The position numbers and the translations under genes are program-made. The notes under the pieces are model-generated. The model was given only the letters and a program-made list of their open reading frames with translations. It made no database searches and had not been told where the DNA came from. This document shows, piece after piece, positions 45,399 through 56,616 of a stretch of DNA of 64,000 nucleotides (its first letter is position 1; every line of letters begins with the position of its first letter). The stretch is taken from assembly GCF_026005215.1 (NCBI RefSeq), contig NZ_BPMA01000012.1, forward strand, positions 176,226 through 240,225, written 5' to 3'. This DNA is from Capnocytophaga catalasegens. Its GTDB lineage: Bacteria > Bacteroidota > Bacteroidia > Flavobacteriales > Flavobacteriaceae.

Positions 45399-45941
45399 TT
45401 AAGCTGATTTACCTGCTTTTCTTCTTAATTCTTCACCAACAAATTTAACTCCTTTTCCTTTGTAAGGCTCAGGTTTACGGAAAGAACGAATTTTAGCCGC
45501 TATTTGTCCAAGTAGTTGTTTATCGTGAGATGTTAATTTAATAATAGGATTTTTACCTTTTTCATTGATGGTCTCTAATTTTACTTCTTGCGGAAGTTCC
45601 ATAACAATATTATGAGAAAACCCTAGTGCCAAATCAAGTTTTTGTCCCTGATTTGATGCACGATAACCTACTCCTACCAATTCTAATTCTTTAGTGAATC
45701 CTTCAGAAACTCCAACAACCATATTGTTTAGTAAAGCTCTATACAATCCATGTTTTGCATTAAGCTCTTTTGAATTTCCACTATTTTCTACCACTAATTG
45801 TCCATCTTGTTGCTTTACAGCAATGTCTTTAACTTCTTGAGTTAATTCGCCGAGTTTCCCTTTAACAGTAACTATATTATCATTGATCGTAATTGTTACT
45901 CCTTGAGGAATACTGATGGGTGCTTTACCTATTCTTGACAT
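45399..45941 (-). CDS. rplF: 50S ribosomal protein L6
   Basis: 180 residues, two similar L6 domains, near the factor-binding site. The family signature [21 protein letters not shown] lies at the C-terminus. Eleven-base gap to rplR. Confidence 0.97.
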   Translation of the reverse strand: MSRIGKAPISIPQGVTITINDNIVTVKGKLGELTQEVKDIAVKQQDGQLVVENSGNSKELNAKHGLYRALLNNMVVGVSEGFTKELELVGVGYRASNQGQKLDLALGFSHNIVMELPQEVKLETINEKGKNPIIKLTSHDKQLLGQIAAKIRSFRKPEPYKGKGVKFVGEELRRKAGKSA

Positions 45942-45956
45942 TTTTAGTCTTTATTA

Positions 45957-46355
45957 TTAGTAAACATTACAAATTACTTCTCCTCCTACTTTTAACTCAC
46001 GTGCTTGTTTATCGGTCATCACTCCTTTTGAAGTAGATATAATAGCGATACCAAGTCCGTTAAGTACTCGTGGAAGTTCTGCCGAACTTACATATTTACG
46101 AAGTCCAGGCGTACTTACTCTTTCTATTTTTCTGATAACAGGCTCTTTAGTCACTTTATCATATTTAAGAGCGATTTTAATCGTTCCTTGAATTCCTTCT
46201 TCTTCAAATTTATAACTTAATATAAAACCCTGATCAAATAATATTTTTGTGATTTCTTTTTTTAGATTTGAAGCAGGAATTTGTACTACTCGGTGCCCTG
46301 CACTGCTAGCATTTCTAATTCTTGTTAAAAAATCTGCTATAGGATCTGTATACAT
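45957..46355 (-). CDS. rpsH: 30S ribosomal protein S8
   Basis: 132 residues; central-domain organiser of 16S rRNA and in many bacteria the autogenous repressor of the spc operon. N-terminus [19 protein letters not shown] and C-terminal signature [19 protein letters not shown] are normal. Confidence 0.97.
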   Translation of the reverse strand: MYTDPIADFLTRIRNASSAGHRVVQIPASNLKKEITKILFDQGFILSYKFEEEGIQGTIKIALKYDKVTKEPVIRKIERVSTPGLRKYVSSAELPRVLNGLGIAIISTSKGVMTDKQARELKVGGEVICNVY

Positions 46356-46378
46356 TTTTCTGTCCTTTTATCTTAATT

Positions 46379-46648
46379 CTACCAACTTGCTTTTCTTACA
46401 CCTGGAATTAATCCTTTATTTGCCATTTCTCTGAACAATACACGAGAAATTCCAAAAGTGCGCATATACCCTTTAGGTCTTCCAGTCAATTTACAACGAT
46501 TATGCAAACGTACAGGTGATGCATTTTTAGGTAATTTTTGTAATGCTTCATAATCACCAGCTTCTTTAAGAGCTTTACGCTTTGCAGCATATTTCGCTAC
46601 CAATCTTTCTCTTTTAACCTCACGGGCTTTCATTGATTCTTTAGCCAT
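46379..46648 (-). CDS. rpsN: 30S ribosomal protein S14, zinc-free form
   Basis: 89 residues, the long C-minus S14 type without CXXC motifs (only one Cys, in [20 protein letters not shown]). It sits in the 30S head. It is between rplE and rpsH, as in the standard spc order. Confidence 0.96.
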   Translation of the reverse strand: MAKESMKAREVKRERLVAKYAAKRKALKEAGDYEALQKLPKNASPVRLHNRCKLTGRPKGYMRTFGISRVLFREMANKGLIPGVRKASW

Positions 46649-46649
46649 A

Positions 46650-47201
46650 CTAATTCTTTTTAAAAGGTAATCCTAATTCGCTTAATAATGATTTGGCTTC
46701 TTTATCTGTCTGAGCAGATGTTACAAATGTAATATCCATACCTGCAATTTTATTGATTTTATCAATATCAATTTCAGGGAAGATTATTTGTTCTGTAACA
46801 CCTAAATTATAGTTTCCTCTTCCATCAAAACCATTGGCTTTAACTCCTTGAAAATCTCTAACACGTGGCAGTGCTGCGGTTATTAACTTATCTAAAAATT
46901 CGTACATTCTTTCTCCTCGTAAAGTAACTTTTGCTCCAATTGGCATTCCTTTACGTAATTTAAAAGATGCTACGTCTTTTTTAGAGGTAGTGGCAACTGC
47001 TTTTTGACCTGTGATTTTAGTCAATTCTTCCACAGCATAATCAATTTGTTTTTTGTCTGCAACTGCAGAGCCAACTCCTCGGCTAACCACAATCTTTTCA
47101 AGTTTAGGAACTTGCATTACATTTTTATAACCAAATTCTTCTTTAAGAGCTGCTATAATACGCTCTTTATACTCTTTTTTTAGTCTAGGTACATAAGCCA
47201 T
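46650..47201 (-). CDS. rplE: 50S ribosomal protein L5
   Basis: 183 residues; anchors 5S rRNA and contacts P-site tRNA. Signatures are [19 protein letters not shown] and LKRGxP-like [21 protein letters not shown], with a C-terminal [19 protein letters not shown]. One base before rpsN. Confidence 0.97.
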   Translation of the reverse strand: MAYVPRLKKEYKERIIAALKEEFGYKNVMQVPKLEKIVVSRGVGSAVADKKQIDYAVEELTKITGQKAVATTSKKDVASFKLRKGMPIGAKVTLRGERMYEFLDKLITAALPRVRDFQGVKANGFDGRGNYNLGVTEQIIFPEIDIDKINKIAGMDITFVTSAQTDKEAKSLLSELGLPFKKN

Positions 47202-47203
47202 AA

Positions 47204-47518
47204 CTACAATACTTCTTTAGATTTTTTTGAAAATCTTACTTTTTTACCATTTCTCTCTTCATATCCTACTCGTGTTGCCTTTTTTGTTTTTGGATCAATC
47301 AAAGACAAATTTGAGATATGAATAGGAGCTTCTTTCTTAACGATTCCTCCTTGAGGATTTTTAGCACTTGGTTTTGTATGCTTTGAAACCAAATTTACTC
47401 CCTCAACTATCGCTCTATTCTTTTCGCGATCTACTTTAAGAACAACTCCTTGTTGCCCTTTATGTTCGCCCGCGATAACTAATACAGTATCTCCTGATTT
47501 TATTTTCAGTTTTATCAT
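47204..47518 (-). CDS. rplX: 50S ribosomal protein L24
   Basis: 104 residues; early-assembly 23S binder. N-terminal KOW motif ([20 protein letters not shown]) and a typical C-terminal strand region. Two bases upstream of rplE. Confidence 0.97.
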   Translation of the reverse strand: MIKLKIKSGDTVLVIAGEHKGQQGVVLKVDREKNRAIVEGVNLVSKHTKPSAKNPQGGIVKKEAPIHISNLSLIDPKTKKATRVGYEERNGKKVRFSKKSKEVL

Positions 47519-47532
47519 TGCTAATGTCTAAA

Positions 47533-47901
47533 TTAAAGCACTTCTGGTGCTAATGATACTATTTTCATAAACTGTTTATCACGAAGTTCTCTGGCAACAG
47601 GACCAAAAACACGTGTTCCTCTCATTTCTCCGGCGGCGTTCAAAAGCACACAAGCATTTTCATCAAATCGGATATAAGAACCATCTTGGCGTCTTACTTC
47701 TTTTTTGGTTCTCACCACTACGGCGGTTGATACTTGTCCTTTTTTTACGTTACCATTAGGAGTAGCTTCTTTCACTGTAACAACTATTTTATCTCCTACT
47801 GAGGCATATCTTCTCTTTGTACCTCCAAGCACACGGATTGTCAAAACTTCTTTGGCACCCGTATTATCTGCTACTTTTAATCTTGATTCTTGTTGTACCA
47901 T
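47533..47901 (-). CDS. rplN: 50S ribosomal protein L14
   Basis: 122 residues; forms part of the bridge to the 30S and is the docking site of silencing factor RsfS. Begins [19 protein letters not shown] and contains [13 protein letters not shown]. Length is exact for the family. Confidence 0.97.
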   Translation of the reverse strand: MVQQESRLKVADNTGAKEVLTIRVLGGTKRRYASVGDKIVVTVKEATPNGNVKKGQVSTAVVVRTKKEVRRQDGSYIRFDENACVLLNAAGEMRGTRVFGPVARELRDKQFMKIVSLAPEVL

Positions 47902-47903
47902 AA

Positions 47904-48161
47904 TTACTTAGCTCTTTCAATGATTTCAACTAATCTCCAACACTTAGTTTTACTTAATGGACGAGTTTCCATTATTCTTACTGTATCACCAATGTTACAA
48001 TCATTCTTTTCATCGTGTGCAACAAATTTTTTAGTGCGCAACACGAACTTCCCATACATAGGGTGTTTTACTCGTTTAATAACAGAAACTACGATAGATT
48101 TATCCATTTTGTTACTACTAACAACCCCTATTCTTTCTTTTCTTAAATTTCTCTTTTCCAT
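47904..48161 (-). CDS. rpsQ: 30S ribosomal protein S17
   Basis: 85 residues, OB fold. [21 protein letters not shown] at the start and [20 protein letters not shown] towards the end are canonical. Two-base gap to rplN. Confidence 0.97.
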   Translation of the reverse strand: MEKRNLRKERIGVVSSNKMDKSIVVSVIKRVKHPMYGKFVLRTKKFVAHDEKNDCNIGDTVRIMETRPLSKTKCWRLVEIIERAK

Positions 48162-48178
48162 ATTAAGGCAGCATCGAA

Positions 48179-48370
48179 TTATTGTAATTCTCTTTTGGTT
48201 AATTCACAAGACAATCTTGCCACAGTTCTTCTCACTTTTCTAAGTTCAAGTGGATTTTCTAATGGCGTAATTGCATGAGCCATTTTCATATCTGCATATG
48301 TTTTTTTGTATTGACCAAGCTTTTCTTGTAGCTCAGCAACCGACAACTTCTTAACTTCAGACTGTTTCAT
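48179..48370 (-). CDS. rpmC: 50S ribosomal protein L29
   Basis: 63 residues, two helices; near the peptide tunnel exit. [20 protein letters not shown] and [15 protein letters not shown] are typical. It lies between rplP and rpsQ. Confidence 0.96.
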   Translation of the reverse strand: MKQSEVKKLSVAELQEKLGQYKKTYADMKMAHAITPLENPLELRKVRRTVARLSCELTKRELQ

Positions 48371-48381
48371 CGCTAAATAAA

Positions 48382-48801
48382 TTAATCTTGATAATCTCTT
48401 GCTACAACAAATTTAGTCTTCACAGGTAGTTTTTGTGCAGCAAGACGCAAAGCTTCTTTTGCTACTTCCAAAGATACTCCACCTACTTCAAACATTATTC
48501 TTCCTGGTTTTACAACGGCTGCCCAATATTCTACGGCACCTTTACCTTTACCCATACGTACCTCCAAAGGTTTTTTCGTAATTGGCTTATCTGGAAAAAT
48601 CTTAATCCACAATTGTCCCTCACGTTTCATATAACGAGTTGCTGCTACACGAGCGGACTCTATCTGACGTGCTGTGATAAATGATGACTCTAAGGATTTA
48701 ATACCAAACATACCATTAGAAAGTTCGTGTCCTCGTTGAGAAACTCCTTTCATTCTACCTTTTTGTACTCTACGATATTTCGTTCTTTTTGGCTGTAACA
48801 T
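48382..48801 (-). CDS. rplP: 50S ribosomal protein L16
   Basis: 139 residues; at the A site, needed for tRNA accommodation. N-terminus [19 protein letters not shown] and core [20 protein letters not shown] are unmistakable. Confidence 0.97.
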   Translation of the reverse strand: MLQPKRTKYRRVQKGRMKGVSQRGHELSNGMFGIKSLESSFITARQIESARVAATRYMKREGQLWIKIFPDKPITKKPLEVRMGKGKGAVEYWAAVVKPGRIMFEVGGVSLEVAKEALRLAAQKLPVKTKFVVARDYQD

Positions 48802-48821
48802 TCTTTTAAATCTTTAAATAA

Positions 48822-49556
48822 TTACTTTTTACGGCGCGCTCTTTTTGCCCCTCCTCCACGATTATCATCTCTTGATGGTGAACTTCCTGTGTTTTTCTTG
48901 GTCATTCCTACAAGTGGAGAAAGTTCTCGCTTACCATAAACTTCACCTTTCATTATCCATACTTTGATTCCCATTCTACCATAAGTAGTATGTGCTTCAT
49001 CAATAGCATAGTCTATGTCTGCTCTAAAAGTAGAAAGTGGAATACGTCCTTCTTTATAACTCTCAGAACGAGCCATTTCAGCTCCATTCAAACGACCTGA
49101 AATCATCACTTTTATTCCTTCTGCATTCATACGCATCGTTGCTGCAATAGCCATTTTTATTGCTCTTCTATAAGAAATACGATTTTCTATTTGTCGAGCT
49201 ATACTTGCTGCAACCAGGGGAGCATCTAATTCAGGACGCTTAATTTCAAAGATATTGATTTGAATATCTTTATCTGTAATTTTTTTAAGCTCTTCTTTTA
49301 GCTTGTCTACCTCTTGCCCACCTTTTCCGATAATAATACCAGGGCGAGCCGTAGTGATAGTAACGGTTACAAGTTTTAAAGTTCGCTCAATAATTACACG
49401 AGACACACTAGCTTTTGATAAACGTGTATGAACATACTTTCTGATTTTATCATCTTCTGCTAACCTATCTCCATAATCATTTCCTCCATACCAGTTTGAT
49501 TCCCATCCTCTGATAATTCCAAGGCGATTTCCTATTGGATTTGTCTTTTGTCCCAT
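48822..49556 (-). CDS. rpsC: 30S ribosomal protein S3
   Basis: 244 residues. A KH domain ([18 protein letters not shown], about residues 74-92) and the S3 C-terminal domain ([20 protein letters not shown]) shape the mRNA entry. A basic, Gly-rich tail ([11 protein letters not shown]) extends it slightly, as in other Bacteroidetes. Confidence 0.97.
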   Translation of the reverse strand: MGQKTNPIGNRLGIIRGWESNWYGGNDYGDRLAEDDKIRKYVHTRLSKASVSRVIIERTLKLVTVTITTARPGIIIGKGGQEVDKLKEELKKITDKDIQINIFEIKRPELDAPLVAASIARQIENRISYRRAIKMAIAATMRMNAEGIKVMISGRLNGAEMARSESYKEGRIPLSTFRADIDYAIDEAHTTYGRMGIKVWIMKGEVYGKRELSPLVGMTKKNTGSSPSRDDNRGGGAKRARRKK

Positions 49557-49565
49557 ACTTTTATC

Positions 49566-49973
49566 TTAGCTTTCTGTGTTATTTTTTGCGCTTAAAACCA
49601 ATGTTACATGGTTAGAACGTTTACGAATTCTATGTGCTCTTCCCTGTGGTGCTGGACGAAGTCTTTTAAGCATAGCTCCTCCATCCACACGAATTTCTTT
49701 AACAAATAATTGAGCACTTTCTATATCAGCTCCTTCATTTTTAGCTTGCCAATTAGCAACTGCCGAACGCATCAATTTTTCTAAACGAGAAGCTGCTTCT
49801 TTTTGGTTAAATTTTAAAATAGCAAGTGCTTTTTCTACTTCTATTCCTCTTACTAAATCAGCTACTAAACGCATTTTTCGAGGTGAAGTAGGGCAGTTAT
49901 TCAACTTAGCAAAAGCTAAATTTCTTTTAGCTTCTTTTATTTCTAATGCTTTTTCTCTTTTACGAACTCCCAT
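49566..49973 (-). CDS. rplV: 50S ribosomal protein L22
   Basis: 135 residues; its long hairpin lines the exit tunnel. [20 protein letters not shown] and the loop [20 protein letters not shown] are as expected; the loop that carries macrolide-resistance changes elsewhere shows no insertion. Confidence 0.97.
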   Translation of the reverse strand: MGVRKREKALEIKEAKRNLAFAKLNNCPTSPRKMRLVADLVRGIEVEKALAILKFNQKEAASRLEKLMRSAVANWQAKNEGADIESAQLFVKEIRVDGGAMLKRLRPAPQGRAHRIRKRSNHVTLVLSAKNNTES

Positions 49974-49982
49974 AGCCTTCTA

Positions 49983-50261
49983 TTATTTTTTACCTTTATT
50001 TTTCGCTCCCGCATGTCCTCTAAATGAACGTGTTGGCGAAAATTCTCCTAATTTATGTCCTACCATATTCTCTGTAATATACACAGGAATAAACTGACGA
50101 CCGTTATGAACTGCAATAGTTTCTCCTACAAAATCAGGTGTAATCATTGAGGCTCTTGACCAAGTCTTAATTACTACTTTCTTTCCTGATTCCTTATTTT
50201 GGAGAATTTTTTTCTCCAAACTATAATGAACATATGGTCCTTTTTTCAATGAACGTGCCAT
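49983..50261 (-). CDS. rpsS: 30S ribosomal protein S19
   Basis: 92 residues, head protein contacting S13 and t[22 protein letters not shown] and [17 protein letters not shown] are canonical. Confidence 0.97.
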   Translation of the reverse strand: MARSLKKGPYVHYSLEKKILQNKESGKKVVIKTWSRASMITPDFVGETIAVHNGRQFIPVYITENMVGHKLGEFSPTRSFRGHAGAKNKGKK

Positions 50262-50272
50262 TCTCTATTATT

Positions 50273-51097
50273 TTATTTCTTTCTACGTTCTACAATATAC
50301 TTATTACTTGCTTTGGTTTTAGAACGAGTTCTATAACCTTTGGCAGGTATTCCTTTTCTTGAGCGAGGATGTCCTCCCGAAGCACGACCTTCTCCACCTC
50401 CCATTGGATGATCAACAGGGTTCATTACTACAGCTCTTGTACGAGGTCTTCTACCTAACCATCTTGAACGCCCTGCTTTACCTGAAATAACTAACTGATG
50501 ATCTGAATTAGATACAGCACCAATAGTTGCTATACATGTAAGTAAAATCATTCGGGTTTCTCCCGATGGTAATTTAACAGTGGCATATTTTCCTTCTTTC
50601 GCCATCAGTTGAGCAAAAGTTCCCGCAGAACGTGCAATATTAGCACCTTGTCCCGGACGCAATTCAATACACGAAATAACGGTTCCTAATGGAATTTGAG
50701 CCAAAGGCATCGCATTTCCTATTTCTGGCGCTACATTTTCTCCTGAAACAATTACTTGATCTACTTTCAATCCAGCAGGGGCTATAATATATCGTTTTTC
50801 ACCATCAGCATATTGTATCAAAGCAATAAATGCTGTTCTGTTCGGATCATATTCAATTGAAACAACTTTTGCTTCTACATCAAATTTGTTTCTTTTGAAA
50901 TCAATAATACGATACTTTTTCTTATGACCACCGCCTATATAGCGCATAGTCATTTTCCCTTGATTGTTTCTACCCCCAGTCTTTTTTAACGGAACTAAAA
51001 GACTTTTTTCCGGCTTATCAGTGGTAATTGCGTCAAAATTATTTACCACTCTAAAACGCTGACCTGGAGTAATCGGTTTTAATTTTCTTACTGACAT
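50273..51097 (-). CDS. rplB: 50S ribosomal protein L2
   Basis: 274 residues; needed for subunit joining and peptidyl transfer. The C-terminal signature [20 protein letters not shown], containing the essential His, is intact; N-terminal [17 protein letters not shown] is standard. Confidence 0.98.
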   Translation of the reverse strand: MSVRKLKPITPGQRFRVVNNFDAITTDKPEKSLLVPLKKTGGRNNQGKMTMRYIGGGHKKKYRIIDFKRNKFDVEAKVVSIEYDPNRTAFIALIQYADGEKRYIIAPAGLKVDQVIVSGENVAPEIGNAMPLAQIPLGTVISCIELRPGQGANIARSAGTFAQLMAKEGKYATVKLPSGETRMILLTCIATIGAVSNSDHQLVISGKAGRSRWLGRRPRTRAVVMNPVDHPMGGGEGRASGGHPRSRKGIPAKGYRTRSKTKASNKYIVERRKK

Positions 51098-51122
51098 ACG
51101 TTTGTCTTAAAATACTTAAATC

Positions 51123-51416
51123 TTAAATATTGCTATAAAAATCTATAGTTTCACCTTCTTTTATACTAACAATTGCTTTTTTAATTGCATTTGTTTTAGC
51201 TATTTGAAGCCCATTCTTTGTATATCGAGTTGCTCGTTTAGGTCCATAATTCAATGTTTTTACTGATTGAACACTTACCCCATAGGTTGCCTCTACTGCT
51301 TCTTTTATTTGAATTTTATTAGCTTTAACAGAAACTGCAAAAGTATAACGATTATTTAGCTCACTATCAGCAGTTGCTTTTTCAGTAATAATAGGTTTTA
51401 TCAACACTTCCATCAC
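51123..51416 (-). CDS. rplW: 50S ribosomal protein L23
   Basis: 97 residues; at the tunnel exit, docking site for trigger factor and SRP. EVLIKPIITEKATADSELNN is the usual start, and the second of two adjacent ATGs is equally possible. Three bases after rplD. Confidence 0.96.
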   Translation of the reverse strand: MMEVLIKPIITEKATADSELNNRYTFAVSVKANKIQIKEAVEATYGVSVQSVKTLNYGPKRATRYTKNGLQIAKTNAIKKAIVSIKEGETIDFYSNI

Positions 51417-51419
51417 TCA

Positions 51420-52049
51420 TTATTTAGTTAAAATTGACTCAATAGCTCCTACTGCACTCTCCAAAATCACTACATTTGACACATTAACTATTGCGTAAGT
51501 ATTTAATTCTGAGAAAGTTACAACATTTGAACTCGTTAAATTACGCGAGGACAAATATACGTTTTTATTTATATCTGCCAACACAAAAAGCGATTTTTTA
51601 TTTTGAATTCCCAAAGAATTTAAAACATTAACAAAATCTTTGGTTTTTGGTGTTTCAAAATTGAAATCTTCAACTACAATAATTGAATTTTCTTTTGCTT
51701 TCAAACTCAAAGCTGATTTTCGAGCTAAACGTTTTACTTTTTTATTCAATTTTTGAGTATAATCTTTTGGTCTTGGTCCGAAAATACGTCCTCCTCCTAC
51801 AAAAACCGGAGATTTCACACTACCTGCACGAGCTGTACCTGTTCCTTTTTGTTTCTTAATCTTGCGAGTACTTCCTGCAACCTCATTACGTTCTTTGGAT
51901 TTATGTGTTCCTTGACGTTGATTTGCCAAATATTGTTTAACATCCAAATAAATTACATGATTGTTTGGCTCGATTCCGAAAACATCATCTGAAAGAGTTA
52001 TCTTTCTACCTGTTTCTTTTCCTTGTATGTTTAATACTGCTACTTCCAT
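51420..52049 (-). CDS. rplD: 50S ribosomal protein L4
   Basis: 209 residues; tunnel wall protein and, in E. coli, the autogenous repressor of the S10 operon. Signature [20 protein letters not shown]. Its start overlaps the rplC stop by one base. Confidence 0.97.
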   Translation of the reverse strand: MEVAVLNIQGKETGRKITLSDDVFGIEPNNHVIYLDVKQYLANQRQGTHKSKERNEVAGSTRKIKKQKGTGTARAGSVKSPVFVGGGRIFGPRPKDYTQKLNKKVKRLARKSALSLKAKENSIIVVEDFNFETPKTKDFVNVLNSLGIQNKKSLFVLADINKNVYLSSRNLTSSNVVTFSELNTYAIVNVSNVVILESAVGAIESILTK

Positions 52050-52666
52050 TATTTGTGAATCGTTACATAAGCATTTTTATGACCTGGAATACATCCTTTT
52101 ACTATCAAAAGATTTTTTTCAGGTATCACTTTTAACACTTTTAGGTTTTGTACTGTTACTTTTTCTGCTCCCATTCTACCTGCCATACGCATTCCTTTGA
52201 ATACTCGTGAAGGATACGATGATGCTCCGACAGAACCAGGTGCTCTTAATCGGTTATGTTGACCGTGAGTAGATTGCCCTACTCCACCAAAACCGTGTCT
52301 TTTTACTACCCCTTGGAACCCTTTTCCTTTGGAGATACCTGTTACATCTACAAATTCTCCTTCTACGAACAAATCCACGGTAATAGTATCACCCAACTTA
52401 TACTCTTGTTCAAACTCCTTGAATTCAATGACTTTTTTCTTAACAGAAACACCTGCTTTGGCAAAATGACCTAATTCCGCTTTATTTGAGCGTTTTTCAG
52501 TCTTGTCATCGAAACCGAGTTGAAGAGCCTTATACCCGTCAACCTCTAAGGTTCTGACTTGGGTAACTACACAAGGACCTGCCTCAATAATGGTACACGG
52601 AATATTTTTTCCGCTTTCATCAAAGATACTAGTCATCCCTACTTTTTTTCCAATTAACCCAGACAT
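52049..52666 (-). CDS. rplC: 50S ribosomal protein L3
   Basis: 205 residues; early assembly protein near the peptidyl transferase centre. [20 protein letters not shown], and the signature [20 protein letters not shown] with the usual methylatable region, are intact. A 146-base gap with a hairpin separates it from rpsJ. Confidence 0.97.
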   Translation of the reverse strand: MSGLIGKKVGMTSIFDESGKNIPCTIIEAGPCVVTQVRTLEVDGYKALQLGFDDKTEKRSNKAELGHFAKAGVSVKKKVIEFKEFEQEYKLGDTITVDLFVEGEFVDVTGISKGKGFQGVVKRHGFGGVGQSTHGQHNRLRAPGSVGASSYPSRVFKGMRMAGRMGAEKVTVQNLKVLKVIPEKNLLIVKGCIPGHKNAYVTIHK

Positions 52667-52704
52667 ATTTATTATTAAATTATTTAAGTTTTACAATTCA
52701 TAAA

Positions 52705-52734
52705 ATTCAGGGCAAAGATATTTTAGCCCTGAAT
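52705..52734. promoter_or_regulatory. Hairpin with embedded -7 box between rpsJ and rplC
   Basis: Perfect nine-base inverted repeat ATTCAGGGC / GCCCTGAAT (52705-52713 and 52726-52734). On the minus strand its loop and one arm contain TATCTTTG (52713-52720), matching TAnnTTTG. It is therefore either a hairpin in the transcript (no T-run, so not a good terminator) or a promoter overlapping an inverted repeat that would start rplC and the following genes. No clear TTTG partner box. Confidence 0.45.
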
Positions 52735-52812
52735 ATTAGTATTTCCCGTTTTTCCTTTGTCAATTAAGACGCCAGATAAGTTAAGTAAAACTATCGTTCT
52801 ACTTTAAAATCA

Positions 52813-53118
52813 TCACACTTTGATTTCTACCTCAACACCACTTGGCAATTCAAGTTTCATAAGTGCATCAATCGTTTTTGGAGATGAACTATAAATATCC
52901 AAAAGACGCTTATATGAACATAATTCGAATTGTTCGCGCGATTTTTTATTGACATGAGGAGAACGAAGTACAGTAAATATTTTCTTGTGAGTAGGTAAAG
53001 GAATAGGTCCTGTTACCGCAGCTCCTGTTGATTTTACTGTTTTTACAATTTTATCAGCTGATTTATCAACCAAATTATAATCGTATGATTTTAATTTTAT
53101 TCTTATTTTTTGACTCAT
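52813..53118 (-). CDS. rpsJ: 30S ribosomal protein S10
   Basis: 101 residues. Binds the 30S head and also the antitermination factor Nus[21 protein letters not shown] and [24 protein letters not shown] are canonical. Twelve bases after fusA, so in this genome it is attached to the str group rather than starting the S10 group tightly. Confidence 0.97.
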   Translation of the reverse strand: MSQKIRIKLKSYDYNLVDKSADKIVKTVKSTGAAVTGPIPLPTHKKIFTVLRSPHVNKKSREQFELCSYKRLLDIYSSSPKTIDALMKLELPSGVEVEIKV

Positions 53119-53129
53119 CTTTCTAAAAA

Positions 53130-55253
53130 TTATTTACCACCTTTAGCATTTTTAATTACTTCTTCTGCAATATTACTAGGAGTTTCTGCATAATGAGAAA
53201 ATTCCATTGTCGAAGTAGCACGACCTGATGACAAAGTACGAAGAGCCGTTACGTAACCAAACATTGTTGAAAGCGGCACATTAGCTTTAATTACTTTTGC
53301 ACCATTTCTATCTCCCATATCATTTACTTGACCACGACGACGGTTCAAATCTCCTACGATGTCCCCCATATTTTCCTCAGGAGTAATCACTTCAAGTTTC
53401 ATAATTGGCTCCATTAGTACAGCTTTTGCAGCACGTGCCGCTTCTTTGTAACCTAATTTAGCTGCCAATTCAAACGACAAAGAGTCGGAATCCACAGGGT
53501 GGAAAGAACCATCTCGTAGGATAATCTTCATTGCGTCCATCTCAAATCCTGCTAAAGGTCCATTTTTCATTGCTTCTTTGAAACCTTTTTCAATAGAAGG
53601 TATATATTCTTTTGGAATATTTCCTCCTTTTATTTCATTAACAAATTCAAGTCCTGTCTTTCCTTCTTCTGCAGGTTGCATTGTAAATACAATATCAGCA
53701 AATTTACCACGACCTCCCGTTTGTTTCTTATAAACCTCTCTATGGTCTGCTGAAGCTGTAATTGCTTCTTTATATTCTACTTGTGGTTCACCTTGGTTTA
53801 CTTCTACTTTAAATTCCCTTTTCAATCTATCTACAATGATATCCAAGTGCAACTCTCCCATCCCTGAGATAATTGTTTGCCCAGAAGCTTCATCTGTTTT
53901 TACTTGAAAAGTCGGGTCTTCTTCTGCTAATTTTGCCAAAGCCATACCCATTTTATCCACATCAGCCTTTGTTTTAGGCTCAACAGCAATACCAATTACT
54001 GGATCGGGAAACACCATACTTTCAAGTACAATAGGAGCTTTTTCCGCACACAAAGTATCTCCTGTTTTAATATCTTTAAATCCAACAGCTGCTCCGATAT
54101 CTCCTGCTTCAATATATTCGATAGGATTTTGTTTATTAGCATGCATTTGATAAATACGAGAAATACGCTCTTTATTTCCTGAACGCGTATTCAACACATA
54201 AGAACCAGCATCTAAATGCCCAGAATATGCACGGAAAAATGCTAAACGTCCTACATATGGGTCGGTAGCAATTTTAAATGCTAACGCAGCAAAAGGTTCT
54301 TCAACAGATGGTTTTCTAAATACTGGTTCATTTGTATCAGGATTTGTTCCTTCGATTGCTTCTTTATCCAAAGGAGAAGGCAAATAACGACAAACTGCAT
54401 CAAGCATAAATTGAACTCCTTTGTTCTTAAAAGAAGAACCACAAACCATCGGAATAATAGCCATATCCATTACTGCAGCTCGAAGTGCTGTATGAATTTC
54501 TTCTTCTGAAATGGAACTTTCATCTTCCATAAATTTTTCTAAAAGACCTTCATCATAACCCGCCACTTCCTCTATAAGTTGCGATCTATATTTAGCTACA
54601 TCAGCTTTCATATCTTCTGGAATATCTACAACATCAAATGTTGCTCCTTGAGTTTCTTCATGCCAAATAATAGCTCTATTTTTAATCAAATCGACAATAC
54701 CTTTAAAATCAGCCTCTTCACCAATAGGAAGAACGATAGGTACGGCATTTGATTTTAACATTTCACGAACTTGACGACATACATTCAAAAAATCTGAACC
54801 TTGTCTATCCATTTTATTAACAAAGCCCATTCGAGGCACTTTGTAGTTGTCAGCCAATCTCCAGTTAGTTTCAGACTGAGGTTCAACACCATCAACCGCA
54901 CTAAACAAGAACACTAACCCATCTAAAACACGCAATGAACGATTTACCTCTACGGTAAAATCCACGTGACCGGGGGTATCAATAATATTGAAATGATACT
55001 CTTTTGCATCAGTTGTTGGTTTCCCGTTTTCTGTTGGAAAATTCCAAACACAAGTTGTGGCAGCCGACTGAATTGTGATTCCGCGCTCTGCCTCTTGTTC
55101 CATCCAGTCCATTGTCGAAGCTCCATCATGAACCTCTCCTAATTTGTGAGTTTTCCCTGTATAGAACAAAATACGCTCTGTTGTTGTTGTTTTACCTGCG
55201 TCAATATGCGCAGCAATACCAATATTTCTTGTATATTTTAAATCTCTACTCAT
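53130..55253 (-). CDS. fusA: Translation elongation factor G
   Basis: 707-residue GTPase that drives ribosome translocation and, with RRF, recycling. G1 [15 protein letters not shown], switch/G2 RGITIQSA, G3 DTPGHVD and G4 NKMD are all present, followed by domains II-V. No tuf gene follows; rpsJ does. Confidence 0.98.
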   Translation of the reverse strand: MSRDLKYTRNIGIAAHIDAGKTTTTERILFYTGKTHKLGEVHDGASTMDWMEQEAERGITIQSAATTCVWNFPTENGKPTTDAKEYHFNIIDTPGHVDFTVEVNRSLRVLDGLVFLFSAVDGVEPQSETNWRLADNYKVPRMGFVNKMDRQGSDFLNVCRQVREMLKSNAVPIVLPIGEEADFKGIVDLIKNRAIIWHEETQGATFDVVDIPEDMKADVAKYRSQLIEEVAGYDEGLLEKFMEDESSISEEEIHTALRAAVMDMAIIPMVCGSSFKNKGVQFMLDAVCRYLPSPLDKEAIEGTNPDTNEPVFRKPSVEEPFAALAFKIATDPYVGRLAFFRAYSGHLDAGSYVLNTRSGNKERISRIYQMHANKQNPIEYIEAGDIGAAVGFKDIKTGDTLCAEKAPIVLESMVFPDPVIGIAVEPKTKADVDKMGMALAKLAEEDPTFQVKTDEASGQTIISGMGELHLDIIVDRLKREFKVEVNQGEPQVEYKEAITASADHREVYKKQTGGRGKFADIVFTMQPAEEGKTGLEFVNEIKGGNIPKEYIPSIEKGFKEAMKNGPLAGFEMDAMKIILRDGSFHPVDSDSLSFELAAKLGYKEAARAAKAVLMEPIMKLEVITPEENMGDIVGDLNRRRGQVNDMGDRNGAKVIKANVPLSTMFGYVTALRTLSSGRATSTMEFSHYAETPSNIAEEVIKNAKGGK

Positions 55254-55264
55254 TTATTTATGTA

Positions 55265-55741
55265 TTAAAATCTAAAATGTGAGAATGCTTTATTTGCTTC
55301 TGCCATTTTGTGAGTATCCATTCTTTTCTTCACAGCAGCTCCTTCTTCTTTAGCAGCCGAAAGTATTTCACCTGCTAATTTCTGAGCCATTGATTTTTCA
55401 TTACGCTTACGCGCATAACCAATAAGCCATTTCATGGCCATTGACACTTTTCTATCTGGACGAATTTGCATAGGAATTTGGAATGTAGCCCCTCCAACTC
55501 TACGACTACGCACTTCTACATGAGGCATTACATTTGACAATGCGTCTTTCCACACTTCTAAAGCAGTTTTCTCGTCATTATTCTTTTTTTGTTCTACGAT
55601 ATCAAGCGCATCATAAAACACCTTAAAAGCCACTGATTTTTTACCATCCCACATCAAATTATTCACAAAACGAGTAACTAATTGATCATTAAATTTAGGA
55701 TCTGGCAAAAGAGGTCTTTTTTTAGCCTGTCTTTTTCTCAT
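55265..55741 (-). CDS. rpsG: 30S ribosomal protein S7
   Basis: 158 residues; head organiser and, in E. coli, repressor of the str operon. [19 protein letters not shown] and [23 protein letters not shown] are standard. Lies between rpsL and fusA. Confidence 0.97.
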   Translation of the reverse strand: MRKRQAKKRPLLPDPKFNDQLVTRFVNNLMWDGKKSVAFKVFYDALDIVEQKKNNDEKTALEVWKDALSNVMPHVEVRSRRVGGATFQIPMQIRPDRKVSMAMKWLIGYARKRNEKSMAQKLAGEILSAAKEEGAAVKKRMDTHKMAEANKAFSHFRF

Positions 55742-55767
55742 TTCTTCTCGCTTAAAAGATTTTTAAA

Positions 55768-56175
55768 TTACTTTTTCTTTCCTGTTGTTGCTGGTGCTTG
55801 ACCTGGTTTTGGACGTTTTGCTCCGTACTTAGAACGACGTTGAGTTCTTCCATTCACTCCCGCTGTATCCAAAGCTCCACGTACAATATGATACCTTACA
55901 CCTGGCAAATCTTTTACCCTTCCACCTCTTACCAATACTATCGAGTGCTCTTGGAGATTATGTCCTTCACCAGGGATATACGCATTAACCTCGCTCCCAT
56001 TTGTCAAACGAACACGCGCTACTTTACGCATTGCCGAGTTCGGTTTTTTGGGTGTTGTTGTATAAACACGCGTACAAACCCCTCTTCGTTGAGGACACGA
56101 ATCCAAAGCAGCCGATTTACTCTTCTTGGTAATTTTGGCTCTTCCTTTTCGTACTAATTGTGAAATTGTTGGCAT
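55768..56175 (-). CDS. rpsL: 30S ribosomal protein S12
   Basis: 135 residues; decoding-centre protein. The sites altered in streptomycin-resistant mutants are wild type ([12 protein letters not shown] and [11 protein letters not shown]). First gene of the cluster; its promoter is at 56219-56249. Confidence 0.98.
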   Translation of the reverse strand: MPTISQLVRKGRAKITKKSKSAALDSCPQRRGVCTRVYTTTPKKPNSAMRKVARVRLTNGSEVNAYIPGEGHNLQEHSIVLVRGGRVKDLPGVRYHIVRGALDTAGVNGRTQRRSKYGAKRPKPGQAPATTGKKK

Positions 56176-56218
56176 ATTATTACAATAATTATTTTTTTAA
56201 TAAACTCTTTTGAGGGCG

Positions 56219-56249
56219 CAAAGGTACATCTTTTTTTTTTATGTACAAA
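56219..56249 (-). promoter_or_regulatory. Promoter of the rpsL-rpsG-fusA-... ribosomal cluster
   Basis: On the minus strand TTTG (56246-56249) and TACCTTTG (56219-56226) are exactly 19 bases apart, a perfect match to TTTG-N19-TAnnTTTG. A run of ten T/A bases lies within the spacer. It starts 44 bases before the rpsL ATG. The rest of the gap to 56540 is AT-rich with no gene. Confidence 0.8.
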
Positions 56250-56540
56250 TATTTAGTCATTTTTTTTATTATTTTTTTTATTATTTTGAATTTATTTCTT
56301 CTTGTCTATAACGAAATCATACATCATATATTTTTCAATATGTGATTTGTAACACCTCATTTGCCCATTTTTTTTGTGAAAAACAAAATTTTTATCTTTC
56401 TGTCATTTTATATAAATGCAAAGAACAATAATTTTATCTTAATTCAAAAACTTTGACTTGGTTCAATGTGATATGCTGTATTTTTCTTTTATGTAAAAAA
56501 TAATTGTACAAACTATTCATAAAAATTTATACATTTATCA

Positions 56541-56570
56541 AAAAACGGATTGTTTAAACAATCCGTTTTT
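56541..56570 (-). terminator. Intrinsic terminator of the aminotransferase gene
   Basis: Palindromic stem AAAAACGGATTGTTT / AAACAATCCGTTTTT, 15 bases per arm with T-run, 47 bases past the aminotransferase stop codon. Symmetric, so it would also stop reading from the other side. Confidence 0.85.
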
Positions 56571-56616
56571 CTTTAAAACATTTTTATTATATGTAACTAG
56601 CAAAGAAATTTTTTCA

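Noticed and set aside
39102..56175. Plus-strand open frames across the ribosomal cluster
   Set aside because: All are antisense shadows of highly conserved minus-strand ribosomal genes.
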